Assembly (NCBI GenBank): GCA_015680685.1
Contig: MNCI01030248.1
Coordinates: 37,017 to 101,016 of the forward strand
Direction of reading: 5' to 3'
Length of the DNA: 64,000 nt
Source of the DNA: Gnetum montanum
Taxonomy: Eukaryota > Streptophyta > Gnetopsida > Gnetales > Gnetaceae
Below the pieces are notes generated by a model, which worked only from the letters and a program-made list of their open reading frames with translations, was not told the DNA's origin and made no database searches. The position numbers and the translations under genes were made by a program. Of this stretch, positions 43,740 to 56,576 are shown in pieces (position 1 is the stretch's first letter; each line of letters opens with the position of its first letter).

Positions 43740-45762
43740 CAACATTACGTAGGAGATGGGTCTTTGTGTCAACCTGACATTTTCCTAGCGAACCTCTACT
43801 AAGTCCTTCTCTAAATAATATTTCTGGGCATCTACCAAGGCCTTATCAAAGATTGCTAACTCTCGCTCATCCTCAACTATCTAGAGTTTAACCTGAAGCT
43901 ACTAAAAAGCTTCATCCTTGGTGAGCTCATGGTTGAGGAGAGCTGGATCGGCAAGTTGGGCTCTTAACTGGGAAACTTTTGTTGCCAAGTTTTTACAAGT
44001 GGATTGAGCAGCTTCAAGTTACCCTTCCAAAATGAGGCTCTTCCCTCTTGCTGAAAGCAGCTTCAACTAGGTCATGGTGATGTTATCCAAAAGGTCAAAG
44101 ACATCTAGAAGCAGTTGCTTGGTTCCCACCATTTAGACTAATAGTTCTTCATGTTGTATTGCATCCATCCTGCTACGTGAAGTTCTGGTGGATTCTTGTA
44201 CATCTTGAAGCCCATGCACATCTGGGATAGGTACTATCAATGCGTTGAGAGCCATAGCAATTGTATCAGCAACCACTTTGGCCGCAGTCTCCTGTCCTTG
44301 GTGCTACATCACCATGACTATTGCCCCTTCACCATCTTCCAAGCGTACCAAGAAGGTAGCAACATTCCCAGAAATTTCAAGAAATAAATATTTGGTTGAT
44401 ACTATTACCTCTCAAACACTGGCATCTATCCTTGCTGGCACTTACGTTCGGGCAATGGAGAACATCGGCCCTGCTCTTTCTAGTAAACTAACTGATCGAG
44501 CCACTTGATCTAGGTGGCTCATTGTAGGGTGATAGACTGAAGGGTCATCTCCTCCACCAGTCCTGCTAGATTGCTCTTGCTGGCTCAAGAGCATTTGTCG
44601 AATATCGCGGATGTGTTTTGCAATAGTTTGCAAACCCAACCTTGTTGTTTGTGCAGTTGGTAGAGGTGGTTGTTGCTCCTCCTCTATCTATGAAGTGGCT
44701 AGAGTCCTATCTTTCATCATTTCACACCATGAGGCAATCGGGCTGTGCCAGATTGTATCATTGGAATACCATGCTATCCCTACTCGTTTGCACAACTTTC
44801 TAATTAGGTAGGGAAAGGGGAGATCCCGTCTTCCATGTTCTCTTTCAGTGAACCTCTTTTCAATTTCCAGAAATAATAACTGTGGAAATCTCATTGGGAA
44901 TTTCCCACTCAAGGCAGCACATGCACGGGCGAAGAAGGTCATGATTTTGCTGGGTCTTACCATTGGATTTAAGTGGTAAAATGTGATCTTCAAGTACACC
45001 CTCTCTGTAGTGGTCAAAGTGCCGAACTCCTGGTGCTCCATCCCATAGAACCACTTGATCCATTCTATTTTTACCTTAGGGTCAGCTTGTTTTGGAATCT
45101 CCACCACATCTGCTCTGGTCTCTGGCAACCCCAGAGCTTATGTGATTGCTTCAGAAGAATAAGAGACATAGATGCCTTTGATTCTTACTTTGGACCTAGG
45201 TTGCCAATTCATCTAGAAGAGGTAGATTTCTTCTAGGTACCATTCACCATGGGTTGTGATGATTGGCCACATAGGAGAATTTTGTAGCTGAAGCTTCACA
45301 TCCTTTGGTGCATTCTCGAGAAATGGTCCAAAGTTTAGCCCTTTTAGGACCATCTGTTGCACTTCTCATGGGTTGATAGCATCAAGACACGCTTGGGTTA
45401 GGGTGACCTCAAGTCGTGGTGTTATCCTCGGAGTTTCATCCCCTTGCGATTGTTCACTAGGAATCTCCTCTTTGGGAATCTGATGGACAATTCCACATCA
45501 GGTCCTTTGTGGAGGGAGCCAATTGCATGAGAGTCCTCTATGTGCTCTGGCTATTGCAGGCCTCATCCTCTTCCTGTTTGTGGACGCTTGTCCCTCGGTT
45601 GTGATGGTCCTTCACCTCTTGGGTGCCTTGGTTTTGGTGCCATCTATAGCCAAACATAACCACAATTAAACTATGCACAAGTTGCTCAAAAATGGGTCTC
45701 GTATACCTTCTTAGTTTGACTAAGTTATGTTGTTTGCATGGGCATTCCATTAGATCCCCCAA
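43740..45762 (-). pseudogene. F: putative plant transposon-protein-like (extra/env-like) ORF remnant
   Basis: A near-continuous minus-strand reading with about ten stops. ATG near 45762 (MGDLMECPCKQHNL). The core at 44688-45128 is the clearest: IKITFYHLNPM-like text, SKIMTFFARACAALSGKFPM and DLPFPYLIRKLCKRVGIAWY, the pattern of the putative plant transposon protein domain found in extra or env-like ORFs of Athila/Tat elements. 44442-44639 is a Gln/Ser linker. A heptad-rich, probably coiled-coil tail lies at about 43850-44060 (ATKVSQLRAQLADPALLNHE). The role in retrotransposons is unknown. It has the same orientation as B but is separated from it by 45772-46148. Confidence 0.65.
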
Positions 45763-45771
45763 AGTGTTAAT

Positions 45772-46148
45772 TGATGGGTTAGAGGCAAAAACAACAAGGG
45801 ATAAGTTAGAGTTTAATGGTTGTTTTTGTTTCTTCCCTTAGAGATGCGAAGTCTTAGCTGACCAATTAATTAATTAATTAATTATTCATAGGCTTCACCC
45901 CCCACAACTGAGAGCATACCTTCGGGTGCTCAAGAGGGTAGGGATTGGTTGATGCAGATGCATGGTAGCACGTAGGTGCTTAGGGAAGAGTTAGACAGAA
46001 AAAATGGCAAAATCTCCCCCCAATTTTGATTCCAAATGATGAGATTTGAAAGTGCAATGGCGAGATATATATGGGTTGGGCACTATGTTGATGGGGCCGC
46101 ATATACGCGGCCGTGTATACGTAGGGGGCACACCCATTGACCAGCATC
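45772..46148 (-). repeat. LTR-like 377-bp block
   Basis: Bounded by TGATGGG and GCATCA, which would match the A-D family LTR ends with one mismatch. It holds a TATATATGGG run and a palindromic cluster (GCCGCATATACGCGGCCGTG) near its right end, as in other LTRs here. It has no second copy in the window. It could be a divergent LTR or part of the 3' region of B. Confidence 0.4.
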
Positions 46149-46963
46149 AACCAACCTAGAAAAAGCCTGAAAAGATAAATTTAAAGTGCCAAATTGGGGC
46201 AGTTGAAGAGCATGAGAGGCCTAGAACATGGCTGAGGATGTGAGGAAGGTAAAATAGGCCCGAAAAAGAGTCAAACATGGGAGAATGTGCTGAGAAAGAA
46301 CTCCGCAAGAAAGAAATCGAGCGATGGATCCTCATGTTTTTTTTGTTTCGTTTTTTTTTTCTTATTTTTGATGAGGACCACACCATGCAAGGTCAAACTA
46401 CCAAGGAGCTTCCCTGTAGAGAAGATCTTGGAGTGGAAAGGAATCCATATGGGCACTACCACCGCCCAAAGGGTAGAAGAGGATGAAGAATGTTGCATTC
46501 CCCTTGAAGTCACACCTGATTCAAACCATTGGGTCATCCTTGAGTCTAGGAACTACACAAGTCACACATTAATTATAATGTTTTTAAGTGAAATAGGGTT
46601 GCACGTTCCCAGGAGTTAGAAAACCATGGAGTGGATGAATGGTTGGATGACGTGGACTCACTACCGATATTATGAGGTGAAAGTAGATGCAAAATCCAAG
46701 AACAATAATGCAAGGGTAGGAGCGAGGTAAAATAAGTGGCTATCCCTAATGACCCATTGCAATGAAAACAATCCGCGCCAAACCTAGTGACAATAAGATG
46801 ACTAATTAGTGACCAAATGGAAATTAAACAACAAAGAAATAGAAAAATAATTAAAGAAAAGAAAGGAAAATTTTAGCAAGAATGGGCAAATGTATGAATG
46901 ATGATGAAAAATAAAAAAGTGTAAAACAAAAAATGCAAAAAGTGAGGGGTGTAGTGGAATGGA

Positions 46964-48210
46964 TTAGCATGGAGGATGGTCTCCCCCACGATTGGGCAGA
47001 AAGGAGGAGACACGAAAGAGGGAACGAGGTTGTCCCGGTGAAGATGAGGTGGCACTGGTTGGGTGGAGTTTGCGAAAAGGTTTCAGTTGTTGTCTATTAA
47101 CCAACTGCATTATTGTGGGGTCCTCATGTTTGTGGATAAGCAAGGCCCTAGATGAGAAGGTTTCAGAGACAATGTAAGGTCCCTCCCATAGTTTTTGAAA
47201 CTTGGTCAGTTGTGATATATGTGTGGGGTTCCAATACAACACCTTGTCTCCACTTTTAAATGTGACCTTCCGAATCCTAAGATTGCATCGTTTCTTGTTG
47301 TAGGCCTTGTGGATCTCATTTGAAGATAGGGCCACTAATCAATTCTCATCTAGCACACTGAGGTTGATAAGTCATTCACGTTGTGCTAGGGGTAGGTCAA
47401 GACCTAAGTCACTTGTAGTGGATAGTGTCTAGAGTTCTGCTTGGATTGGAAGTTTTTGTAACTTACCATACACTAACTCATAGGTAGAATAACCTATAGG
47501 AAGTTTCCAAGTGGAGCGATAGGCCCAGAGGGCATCATTAAGTTTGGTGCTCCAGTCCATCCTATATTTGCTAATGGTACATGTGAGGATCTTGGTGATC
47601 TCCCTATTGGTGGCTTCAACCTACCCATTGGCTTGGGGGTGATAAGGTATGGTAAATTTATGGGTAACCCCCAAGTGTTGCATCAGTTTTTGAAAAGTGA
47701 CACCTATGAGATGGGTTCCATTGTCAAAGATGAGTGCACATGGCACTCCAAACCTATTAACGATTTATTGTTGGAAAAATCATGCAATGGTGTTGGAAGA
47801 ACAGTTGATGACAGTTGCCACTTCTGCCCACATTGTGTAGTAATCCATAGCTATGATGATGTATTCCTTTTCGTCGGACAGGGATGTGATGGATCCCATG
47901 AAGTCGATGCCCCAAATGTCAAAGGGCTCTAATGGTTGGACCACTATTGAGGGCCCTCCATTCATGCAGTCATCTCACCATCTCTATGGCATTGTTTATA
48001 AGAGCAGGTGAACCATTGTGCATCTCTAAAAATTGTGGGCCAGTAATATCCTGCAAGCAGGATCTTAATGATCATGCGCCATCCCGCATAGTGGCCCCCA
48101 CAAGGGCCCTCATGAGCATCTTGGAGGACACACAGGGTATCATCATTAGGGACACACCATCGATCCAGGCCATCTGTGCATACCTTATAAAGGTGGCCAT
48201 TGATTTCCAT
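46964..48210 (-). pseudogene. Element B integrase remnant
   Basis: Zinc-binding domain at 47962-48210 (H-E-GPCGGHYAGWR, then CSYKQC). Core at 47780-47965 has FDIWGIDFMGSITSLSDEKE and IIIAMDYYTMWAEV with the first catalytic Asp. The region 47335-47780 is broken. The C-terminal part at 46964-47335 has YNKKRCNLRIRKVTFKSGDK, VLYWN, and the GPY module (KLWEGPYIVSE). It ends RGGDHPPC. It is the only near-complete Athila-type integrase in the window. Confidence 0.87.
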
Positions 48211-48329
48211 GAAGTACTTGGCCTTATGGAGAAACTATTGTTTTTGCAGATGGTTCCACTCCTTTGGAAACTCCTAAGTTGTGAGATAGGTGAGGATGTG
48301 GCTGAACCAAGGTGATGCTTTGGGCACTA

Positions 48330-49670
48330 TGAATTGACCAAGCCTACAAAGAGAAGTTTATTTGGAAATTGGTTAGAGAGGGGATCCTCTTCCTCAGTTT
48401 CATCCCATCGTAATTGAGACAAGTGGTTACCAACCACATTCTTGGTTCCCTTCTAATCTACCATCGTGAGGTCAAACTCTTGAAGAATCACTAGCCACTG
48501 GATGATGTGGGGGCTTACTATTGGTTTATTCATCAGAAACCAAGTAGCACTATGGTTGGTATGCATGAACACCTTGTATCTAAGCACATAGTGCTATAAT
48601 TTTTCCAAGGCAAACACCACCACCATTAACTCCTTTTCAGTGGTGGTGTAGTTAAGCTGAGCACCCACAATACTACAACTCGCACAGTGAATATAGAATG
48701 GACATTTTTGATCATCATGGTTCCCAGGGCATAATTGGATGTGTCAATTATGATGTGGAAGGGCCTAGATCAATTAGGTGCTCATAGAACTGCAGTCTCT
48801 ATGAGTTTTTGTTTAAGCACTTGGAATGTAGATTCGCATTCCTTGGTCCAGATGAACAGAGCATCTCTCTTTGTAAGCTCCACCAATAGCTTGGTGATCT
48901 TTGAGAAGTTTTCGATAAAGCGTCGGTAGTAACTAGTGTTACCAAGGAATGACCAAACATCTTTGACGGTTCTTAGCTCACGAGTGATTCCTTGGATGAC
49001 CCTGATCTTTTCAGGATCCATGCTAATCCCTGTTTGTGAGATACGATACCCCAGCACAATGCCTTCTTGGACCATCAAGTGGCTTTTCTACCAATTGAGC
49101 CATAAGTTAATGTCTACACACCTTTTTAGAACTTTCTTAAGGTGGTCCAAGGCTTGCTCAAATGTGGCCCCATAGGTGGAGAAGTCATCCATGAAGACCT
49201 CTACCCCATTGCCAATTTTTTCCTAGAAGATGCTGAGGACAAGGTGTTGGAACATTGTAGGCACATTACATAGGCCAAAAGGCATCTTCTTGTATGCAAA
49301 AGTCCCCTAGGGACTTGTGAAAGTTGTCTTGGCCTGGTCCTCTGGTGCAATTTGGATTTGGTTATAGCTACTATAACTATCCAAAAAGCTATAATAGTGG
49401 TGCTCTGCAATGGTGTCCAACACCTGGTCCACAAATGGGAGTGGGAAGTTATCCTTGAAGGTAGCCATGTTGAGCAATTAGAAATCTATGCAGAACCTCC
49501 ATTTACCATCCTTCTTTGGCACAATAATGAGTGGGATAACCCATTCTCTATCGACAACAGAATAGATGAACCCCACCTTCAGCAATTGCTTGATCTCATC
49601 TTTGATGACCTGCTTTATGGAGGGGTCAATATAGATCTGATGTTGGTAGACCCTGGGATTAACTCCCATT
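48330..49670 (-). pseudogene. Element B reverse transcriptase and RNase H remnant
   Basis: RT N-terminal block at 49478-49669 (IIVPKKDGKWRFCIDF). Palm at 49130-49450 with the intact catalytic box EVFMDDFST (near 49175-49200) and MPFGLCNVPTMFQH. Thumb/connection at 48782-49078 (GYRISQTGISMDPEKIRVIQ; SFLGNTSYYRRFIENFSKIT). The RNase H part at 48350-48780 is degraded. The FMDDFS box is the Athila type. A stop and a frameshift divide the three blocks. Confidence 0.87.
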
Positions 49671-50116
49671 AACTTGAGATAGGATCATGCAAAAGCAACA
49701 TCCCATTTTTTCACCACCTTCAGCAACTTCTATTTTTGTTCAGGAGCAAGTGTGGCATTGATAATGACTGGTTTTCCATTCTGCAAGAATGCATATTCCA
49801 GGTGGGCCAGTAAGGATTTTAGCTCCAACGGTTCTTATTTAAAGCTCTCAAGGATTTGCAACTATCCCCAATCATCATGGTCATCAACAGTGGAGACTTG
49901 TTGATGAGCCTCTTCTATCTCATCCATGCTTTCTACATAGGCTCTTACAAGCCCCTCAAATGGTTCCATGCATAATGTATTCCTAGCAAGATCAGCTGTC
50001 AGCCACTAGGTGCCCTCTTGATTTGTGGTTGCGACATATAGGCACTGTTGAATAGGTGATTCTTTGGTACACTGACTACATGCTTGAATGGATGCCCGCT
50101 TAGTGGACCATAACTA

Positions 50117-50557
50117 CTACACACAGTTGCACCTTGAGTCACTATACGAGATGCATGGAATGCACTTCTTCTCGATCTTTCCAAAAAGATTTTCTTTTGA
50201 AATTTCAAGGGAAAGATCGCAGAGTCCAAGTCGTGCATCCACCATGCTCAACCAGGCTCTTCCCATTATGATTGCAAAGTTCCCCTTGTAATTTTCCACA
50301 TAGATGACAAGGAAATCAGCAAGATAACACCACCCACAAATAGTGGTCACAATTTCTTCTACCAAGCCCAAGGGAATAGTGATGGATTGATCTATCAACA
50401 TGAGCCTAATGTTGCTCTTCTTTAATGGGGGAAGGTTCCAATTATTATACATGTCATGAGAGATCAAATTGACTCCCAACCCTGAGTCCAAAAGAGCTTT
50501 ACATGGCTCATTCTCTGCCACCTGAAGATAGATGAGGGAGCTTCTCGGATTAGTCAA
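50117..50557 (-). pseudogene. Element B aspartic protease
   Basis: An open frame of 146 codons with ALLDSGLGVNLISHDMY (catalytic D-S-G kept) and NFAIIMGRAWLSMVDARLGL. It aligns with residues ~860-1000 of the element C protein. It is separated from gag by stops and ends in a stop before RT, so as a polyprotein part it is broken. Confidence 0.85.
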
Positions 50558-50579
50558 TTTGTGGGGAAGATGCCCTACA

Positions 50580-53101
50580 TTTATCTAGTCAGTCACTACA
50601 TGTGTGAGCATGATCGTCTGTACGTTGGAGGCTATTTGGTTTGAAGGCTACTTAGGTGATGGAATCGTGAAGCCGCTTTGTGGTTCAGAGGTACTTGCCA
50701 CAAGTGTATGTGAGGGCATGTTCAGATTGTTGGGCCAGAAGAAAAGATGTTTTCATAGCTTAGGTTCTAGTCCACTCGGCTGAGAAGCCGATTGTAGGTT
50801 GATAGCCCTCATAGCGTTATGTTGTTGTCGTTGTGGTGGTATCTCCCCCTACATAGGTGGAGCAAGTGGTAGTTGAGTGGGGTGTTTTGAAGAAGGAGTG
50901 GAAGGAGGAGGTGATGAAGGGTAGTATAGATGTGGGATTCTCCCCCTTGGTGATGGAGATTGTGGATGAAAGTATTCTAGGGGATGGTAGTAGTTCTGAA
51001 AAGTGGCGTGACTGGAAGAGTCCCACGAGGAGACCGATTACTAAACATAGTACCCATAAGGATCTGGCTGTCAGTAAGGGTATTGTTGTCTTGAAGGTGG
51101 AATCCCCCACACTTGTGGGTGCTTCCACTATTGGAAGTATTCATATGATTGCAGTGGTGCTCCACTTGGATAATACCCTTGCTGTTGGTGGAACTACCTT
51201 GGGTTGCCTTGTGGGTAAGGCAACCTTTGGGGTATTTGCCTCTTCGCCAGGTAAGGATTCAACGCGTACACCCCAGACTCTTGGATATGTGACACCATAG
51301 GACAACATCCCTTAGGATGTTCATATTGGCATATGCCACATTCATCATCCTCCTCCATGTCAAAGTCTACAACCAATTCTACTACAGCCACTTTTCCCTT
51401 ACCCTTATGTTGGGCATGTTCAGCTTCCTTCTTCCTACACTAATTGCAATCACTACTTTGCTCTCTGGACTCTTCTGCAATCTTTAGCACACTTTGGGGT
51501 TTTTCATCCAGAGAGTCCCACATCTTATCAACCTTTGCTAAAATTTCAGATGCAAATTTCTACAAGGGTAAGGTTTTTCGGTTCACCATTGCTTCAAGTG
51601 GTGATTCCTCCTCATTGTCACAAAATTGGTCCTTCCTTTTTCTTATGGAAGGGTCCTGATTAAACTTCTCTACACTCTCCCTCTTTCTCAACTCACCCTC
51701 TTCCTTGGCCACTTGCTCAATGAGGCACTGTAGTTGATGGACCATTAATTTTGATAATCACCCCTAGGCGTACACACCAAGGATCTTTCTAGTTTCAAAG
51801 TGGAGCCCATCAATGATATGGCGATGGTATGCCCACTGAGAGTAGCCATGACTAAGGCATCAGTGTAGCAATGAATAATATTTGCTCATGGATGCATCCA
51901 AGGGTTCATGATTACCCTGTTTCCACCCTTGGATCTGACGTCTTAGGTTTGCCACTCTAAAGTATGTTTGATACTTGTCATTGAAGATTTCAAGTATCAT
52001 ACTCCATCTTCTAATTAATTTCAATTCCAAGGACCAGTACCAACTCTCTGCCTCCTTTATGAGTGTGCAAGGGAATAGCTTGAGCTTTTTCCAATCATTG
52101 TCAATGTTCTACAATGTGCAAGCATTATGGAACGCTTGTACATGAGTCTATGAATCATAATTATATCCCCCTTCAAATCTGGGAATATTGTTCATGTCTA
52201 TTCATTTGATCTAGCTATCTTTCACATGCCTGCTAGAGATCTAAATTTCCTCGGCTATATGGAGCATTCTCCAAGTAGCCAAAAATGGCTCATTCGAGTC
52301 ATAGTCCTGCTAAGCACCATGATGTCTGTGATGATTGCAGCTACCCCTCCTTTCATGAAGGTGAGCCCCACGCGATTGGTCATATGTTTCCTCATGATGA
52401 TCCCTTTAGTCATCATGACCACCATCTCCTTGCCCCTTTCTACCATGGTTATTATCAGAATCTAAACTAGGTGATAGTAGAGGGAAGTGAGAGGATGGAG
52501 AAGAAGGAGAGGAGTCGCCACCATTCTGATGTCGATATCCCCCTCTGCTTTGATGATGGCCGTGATCATCCTGCCCATCCTTGCCCAAACCGTGGCTTCT
52601 TCGACATGATCCTCCATCCCCTTGGGGATTGTAGTCACTTGGAGGCTTGTTCTAGATGACATACTGAATGATGTGTTGCCCCAGAGCAATTTTTGCAAAA
52701 TGGGAATCATGAAAGATAGGTTCCCCATCGTCCTGTAGCAGTTGCAAGAATAATGGATTACTAAACTATTTCCCCTTGATGTGTTTGTATCGTTCTGCTT
52801 GCTACTGATCTCGTGCTCATTATGCCTTAGTGGGATGATAGTCTCGGTAGTCATGGTCCTCCATGACGTACCCCACACCATGGTCTTGGATGCCTAATCT
52901 AGCAAGATTGTGGAATAACATTCTAGGAACCAATCGGTCGGGTGGTAGCATGATGTTGCCTTCCATGTCCTGCCATCGTAGATGTTCATCTTGATGTAGG
53001 ATGAAGGTGAAGTTAGGGACATAATCATCGAGATGCTTGTATACCACCCAACATTCTTGTGGCACCGGTGGGTTGGATAGATCTCTCCTGTGAGAAGACA
53101 T
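50580..53101 (-). pseudogene. Element B gag remnant
   Basis: Start ATG at 53101 (MSSHRRDLSNPPVP), N-terminal domain at 52820-53101 (DDYVPNFTFILHQDEHLRWQ). Low-complexity linker at 52250-52600, capsid-like core at 51800-52230 with several stops. Zinc-knuckle variant at 51310-51360 (CGICQYEHPKGCC), Pro/Gln-rich linker at 50820-51250. It is disabled by stops. Confidence 0.83.
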
Positions 53102-53249
53102 ATTGGATGTTAGATGATCCATTTTATCGATGTACCTTACGTTTTACTTTAATCCGCCTAGCATGCGTAAATGTTACTATCCTAAGTCCATTCCAATGAC
53201 ATGAATAATAAGTTTTCTAAGGTTAAAGGATGCATATAAGACTAACAGT

Positions 53250-53266
53250 CCCTAGCAACAGTGCCA
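53250..53266 (-). promoter_or_regulatory. Primer-binding site of element B (tRNA-Asp type)
   Basis: CCCTAGCAACAGTGCCA on the plus strand, one base before TGATGAG; four changes from the tRNA-Asp 3' end. Confidence 0.75.
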
Positions 53267-53267
53267 A

Positions 53268-54164
53268 TGATGAGCATCTAGGTACCCCTATGCCCAACCA
53301 TACGAATCATGGGTGTTCACATGTGACTCAGTCAAATTCTGTAGACTGTAAGTAGTTAACATACACTAGATCCTAACTAGTAATCCTTGGGTTAGAATAG
53401 TTGTTATCTTCCTAACCTTGCTTGTGATGTTCTGTTTGCGATGGTTAAGTGAGCTTAAGGCTAATGATTTTTATATATTTTTACTTATCTTTTGGCATTT
53501 AATTATCTTGGAAAGTAAGGCTAGAATATTAAGTAATCTATGATTATCTTATTCTAAATCTTAACTACTCCTAGCATAAGTATCTGATCCCATCTTCCAG
53601 GCACGTTCTGAGCATCCCCTAAACACTACTGGGTTACCAGATGTTAAGCATCACTGGGTTACCAAGTTTTGGATTTACGTTCGAGATGGTCGTACTTATG
53701 GTCTTTAAGAACTATAAGAGAGCGAAAGCAATCAAAATAACAATAACAGAAACTTAAGTAATTATCAAAGCATAAAAATATTAAAATATTGAATGCATTA
53801 AATGACTAAGCCCAAATGCTGCAAGGATTCCTTGAAGAGTTGTCTTTATTGTCATCCATGGTAATGGGCTCAGATACATCAATGCTCGAATAAATAGTCG
53901 ATCACTTTTCTTACACCTGCTGTGGACACATGGAAAATATTCTAACTCCTGTGGGAAAAAACTACAAGAGCTTCACTACAACTGACAAAAAGGTTCCTAA
54001 GAGAGGCAGAAGCCCTTTTATTTATAGGTCAAACTAGGCTCCATGTAAACAGGACCACGTCGATGCATGGAAGGATGCGTCGACAGGGCCGCGTCAACAT
54101 GGCCACTTATACGGGGTCTTGTATATACAACCTAGTAAATGCATCGACTATTGATACTTCATCA
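53268..54164 (-). repeat. 5' LTR of element B
   Basis: TGATGAGCATCTAGGTACCC ... TTCATCA. The minus-strand TATA (ACCTATAAATAAAAGG) is at 54010-54025. Upstream of it is a palindromic CG-rich cluster (CGTCGATGCATGG, GCGTCGAC, GGCCGCGTC). The right end is placed by the terminal CATCA and by where element E reading begins. Confidence 0.75.
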
Positions 54165-55746
54165 ATACTAAATATATATGATAAGGTAAAAGAAGATCAT
54201 TTAAATGTAGACTTGAAGGAAGCAAGAATGCTCTACACTTTACCCACTTCAGTAATGGCACAAGATAGGTAAAGCTTAGTGTTCAATAATTTTGAGAAGA
54301 ACCTTTAGATCCCTCAACTAAAGAATAATAAGATATGACCTTATCAACATATGACCTTTTCAACATATGACCTTATCAACATCTGACCTTTTCACCAATC
54401 TAACAAAAAGAATTTTCTATTTGGTGATTCTCCACCAACTGGTAACAATAAGGATATTAGTGAAATCATTACTATCCAATCCTCATATGATAATTCGAAA
54501 TTATGATTATGATAATGCTTATATTGATCAAAGATCTTGCTTTTTATATGTCAATAACTTAAATGCATGAATAAATAGAATTGATGGAACCTCATCAAAA
54601 TAAGGGTGTGGTGTTGGAATTATGTTAATTCCTCCTCCAAAAGCTCCAAAACTTAAGGCTATTCATTTTTCAAAGTCCATGACAAATAACATGGCTAAAT
54701 ATGAAGCTTTAATTCCTAGAATAAAATACACTATTTACTTTGACTTTTCCCCCCCCAATATTTATAGTGATTCACCACTTATTGTGAATCAAATCAATAA
54801 TGTTTATGAAGATAATGATCCTTTAATGAGAGCATACAAGATATATATATTATAATTGTTCAAGGAATTTGATCTTATCAGATTAGAACATATTCCTATT
54901 GTTGAAAACCACATTCTTGATGCTTTAGCACAAGTTACTTGTGTTCTTGACCTTCTATTTTCCTATGGAGCTTTGAATCTTAAAATCATCATAGAAAAGG
55001 TTGATTTTTCATCTTTTATAATGTGCTATCTTTACAAGTGTTTGATGATAATCAAATTATTCATTTTCTTACTATTCAAGGGTTTTTTTACGATCTGATT
55101 CTTAAAGCTTCACATACTTGTTCAAATGATTCAATCCTTATTAATGAAGTTTCAACCAATGCTATTACTAGAAAAGCTTAATTTGAGAAAATTGATGGTG
55201 AAATGGAAGTACTACAACATAAATATTGGCTTGTATTAGTAGAAATTGAAATTTTTTTAATTAAAAATAAAAATTCAGAACACCCTATTTGAATAGGTAA
55301 ACATTTACACTCTAACGAAAAGGGTATGTTAATCGCAGTGCTACATGAATTCAATGATTTCTTTAGTTACTCCTATAAATATTTAAAGTCTTATAATCCA
55401 CTTATCATTACAAATACAATACTAGTTAGACTTGAAACTAAAACTTTTAGATAACAATTAAGATTAGTCAATCCTAAAATTGAACCTTTAAGAAAAATAA
55501 ATATTGCTAAACTCTTGGAATCTAAAATCATATATCTAGTTAGACATTCTAGTTGGGTTTCAAACTTAGTCCCCGTATGTAAGAAATTAGGAGAGATACA
55601 ATTATGCATTGATTTTAGAAATCTTAATGCATATTGCATTAAGAATAACTATCCACTCCCACTTATGGAGGATTTACTTCTAGTATAAGGTGTGCAAATG
55701 TACTCATTCTTGGATGGATATTCAAGTTACAATCAAATTCTCATGA
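54165..55746 (+). pseudogene. Element E pol, part 1: RNase H-like block followed by RT N-terminus
   Basis: 54604-54960 reads as an archaeal-type RNase H: GCGVGIMLIPPPKAPKL, MTNNMAKYEALIPRIKY, IYSDSPLIVNQINNVYEDND, LEHIPIVENHILDALAQVTC (N..AKYEAL, SDSxLxVxQ, H-P---N---DALA). After a linker, 55290-55746 is RT: FNDFFSYSYKYLK, WVSNLVPVCKKLGEIQLCID, FRNLNAYCIKNNYPLP, then SFLDGYSSYNQI, cut by element D. Several stops. The RNase H lies before the RT, opposite to the usual order. Confidence 0.75.
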
Positions 55747-55751
55747 ACAAG
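55747..55751. repeat. Target-site duplication of element D, left copy
   Basis: ACAAG; identical copy at 63247-63251 after ..CCCATCA. Confidence 0.92.
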
Positions 55752-56576
55752 TGATGAGAGGCGAGGTACCCCTACACACAACCATACGAATACGAGCATA
55801 GCACGTGCGATCCAGTTGAACTCCGTAGACTAAGTGCCTACATGCCTCATGGAAAACTTAAGGTCAATTATTCATTATTTTCCCAGACTTACTTGTAGCT
55901 ATTATGGTGTATGGTTAAGTAAGTCTGAGGTATATGATTTTTATAGCTTTTGGCTTTTATCTCCTATGTTGATAAGGTAAAGGGTTGAAGAGACTAATTG
56001 ACTAACTCTAACTAACTAACTAAGCCTTAATTAACCTAGCATCAGCACTCGTTCCCACTTACCGTTCACACCCTGAACCAATGCAACCTTGGTTACCAAA
56101 TGCTAGTCGTTGCTAGGATCACCAAGCATAACGCACATGCTGAAAGTGGTCATACTAAGGCACTTAACTAGGAGAGAAGGGTTGAGAAAGATTTAATAAC
56201 TAATAAAGCATTTAAATGAAAAATAATAAATAATAGTAAATAAAGTCCTAATTAGCATATTGCATGCACTGTAAGGTTTATCCAAGAAGTTCGTCTTTAT
56301 TGTCGTACACAAACATGTGTTCAGGTACAATATTTTCTCAAATAAAGATCCATTCAATTTGGAGTTCCTACTGTGGGCGCATGGAAATTAATCTATCTCT
56401 GGAGAGGTAAAACTGTCAAAGATTCACTATGATCTAAGCCTAGGATGGGAAATAAGGGAGAGCCACCTCTTATTTATAGAACTGGCGGTGGACCATGATA
56501 TCGGGTAATGCGATATCGCGACGACCACGATATCGCATACGTAATATTACAGCCCATGCAATATCGCGTCCCATCA
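55752..56576 (-). repeat. 3' LTR of element D
   Basis: TGATGAGAGGCGAGGTACCC ... CCCATCA. The minus-strand TATA (CTATAAATAAGAG) is at 56471-56484, with GATATCG palindromes at 56493-56565. It is followed by the PPT-like tract TACCCCCATGACT at 56577. Confidence 0.9.

Larger units (their letters stand above)
46150..54164 (-). mobile_element. Element B: pol-containing Athila-like element, 3' end incomplete
   Basis: Minus-strand order: 5' LTR (53268-54164), primer site, gag, protease, RT, RNase H, integrase, short 3' noncoding region similar to that of element C (46200-46960). It is collinear with A and supplies the pol region missing from C and D. The 3' LTR of the same type is absent; the sequence changes at about 46150. 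Stops and frameshifts disable all domains, though less than in A. Confidence 0.85.

Noticed and set aside
44245-44508. Plus-strand 87-codon ORF
   Set aside because: Shadow of the F ORF, whose core reads on the minus strand.
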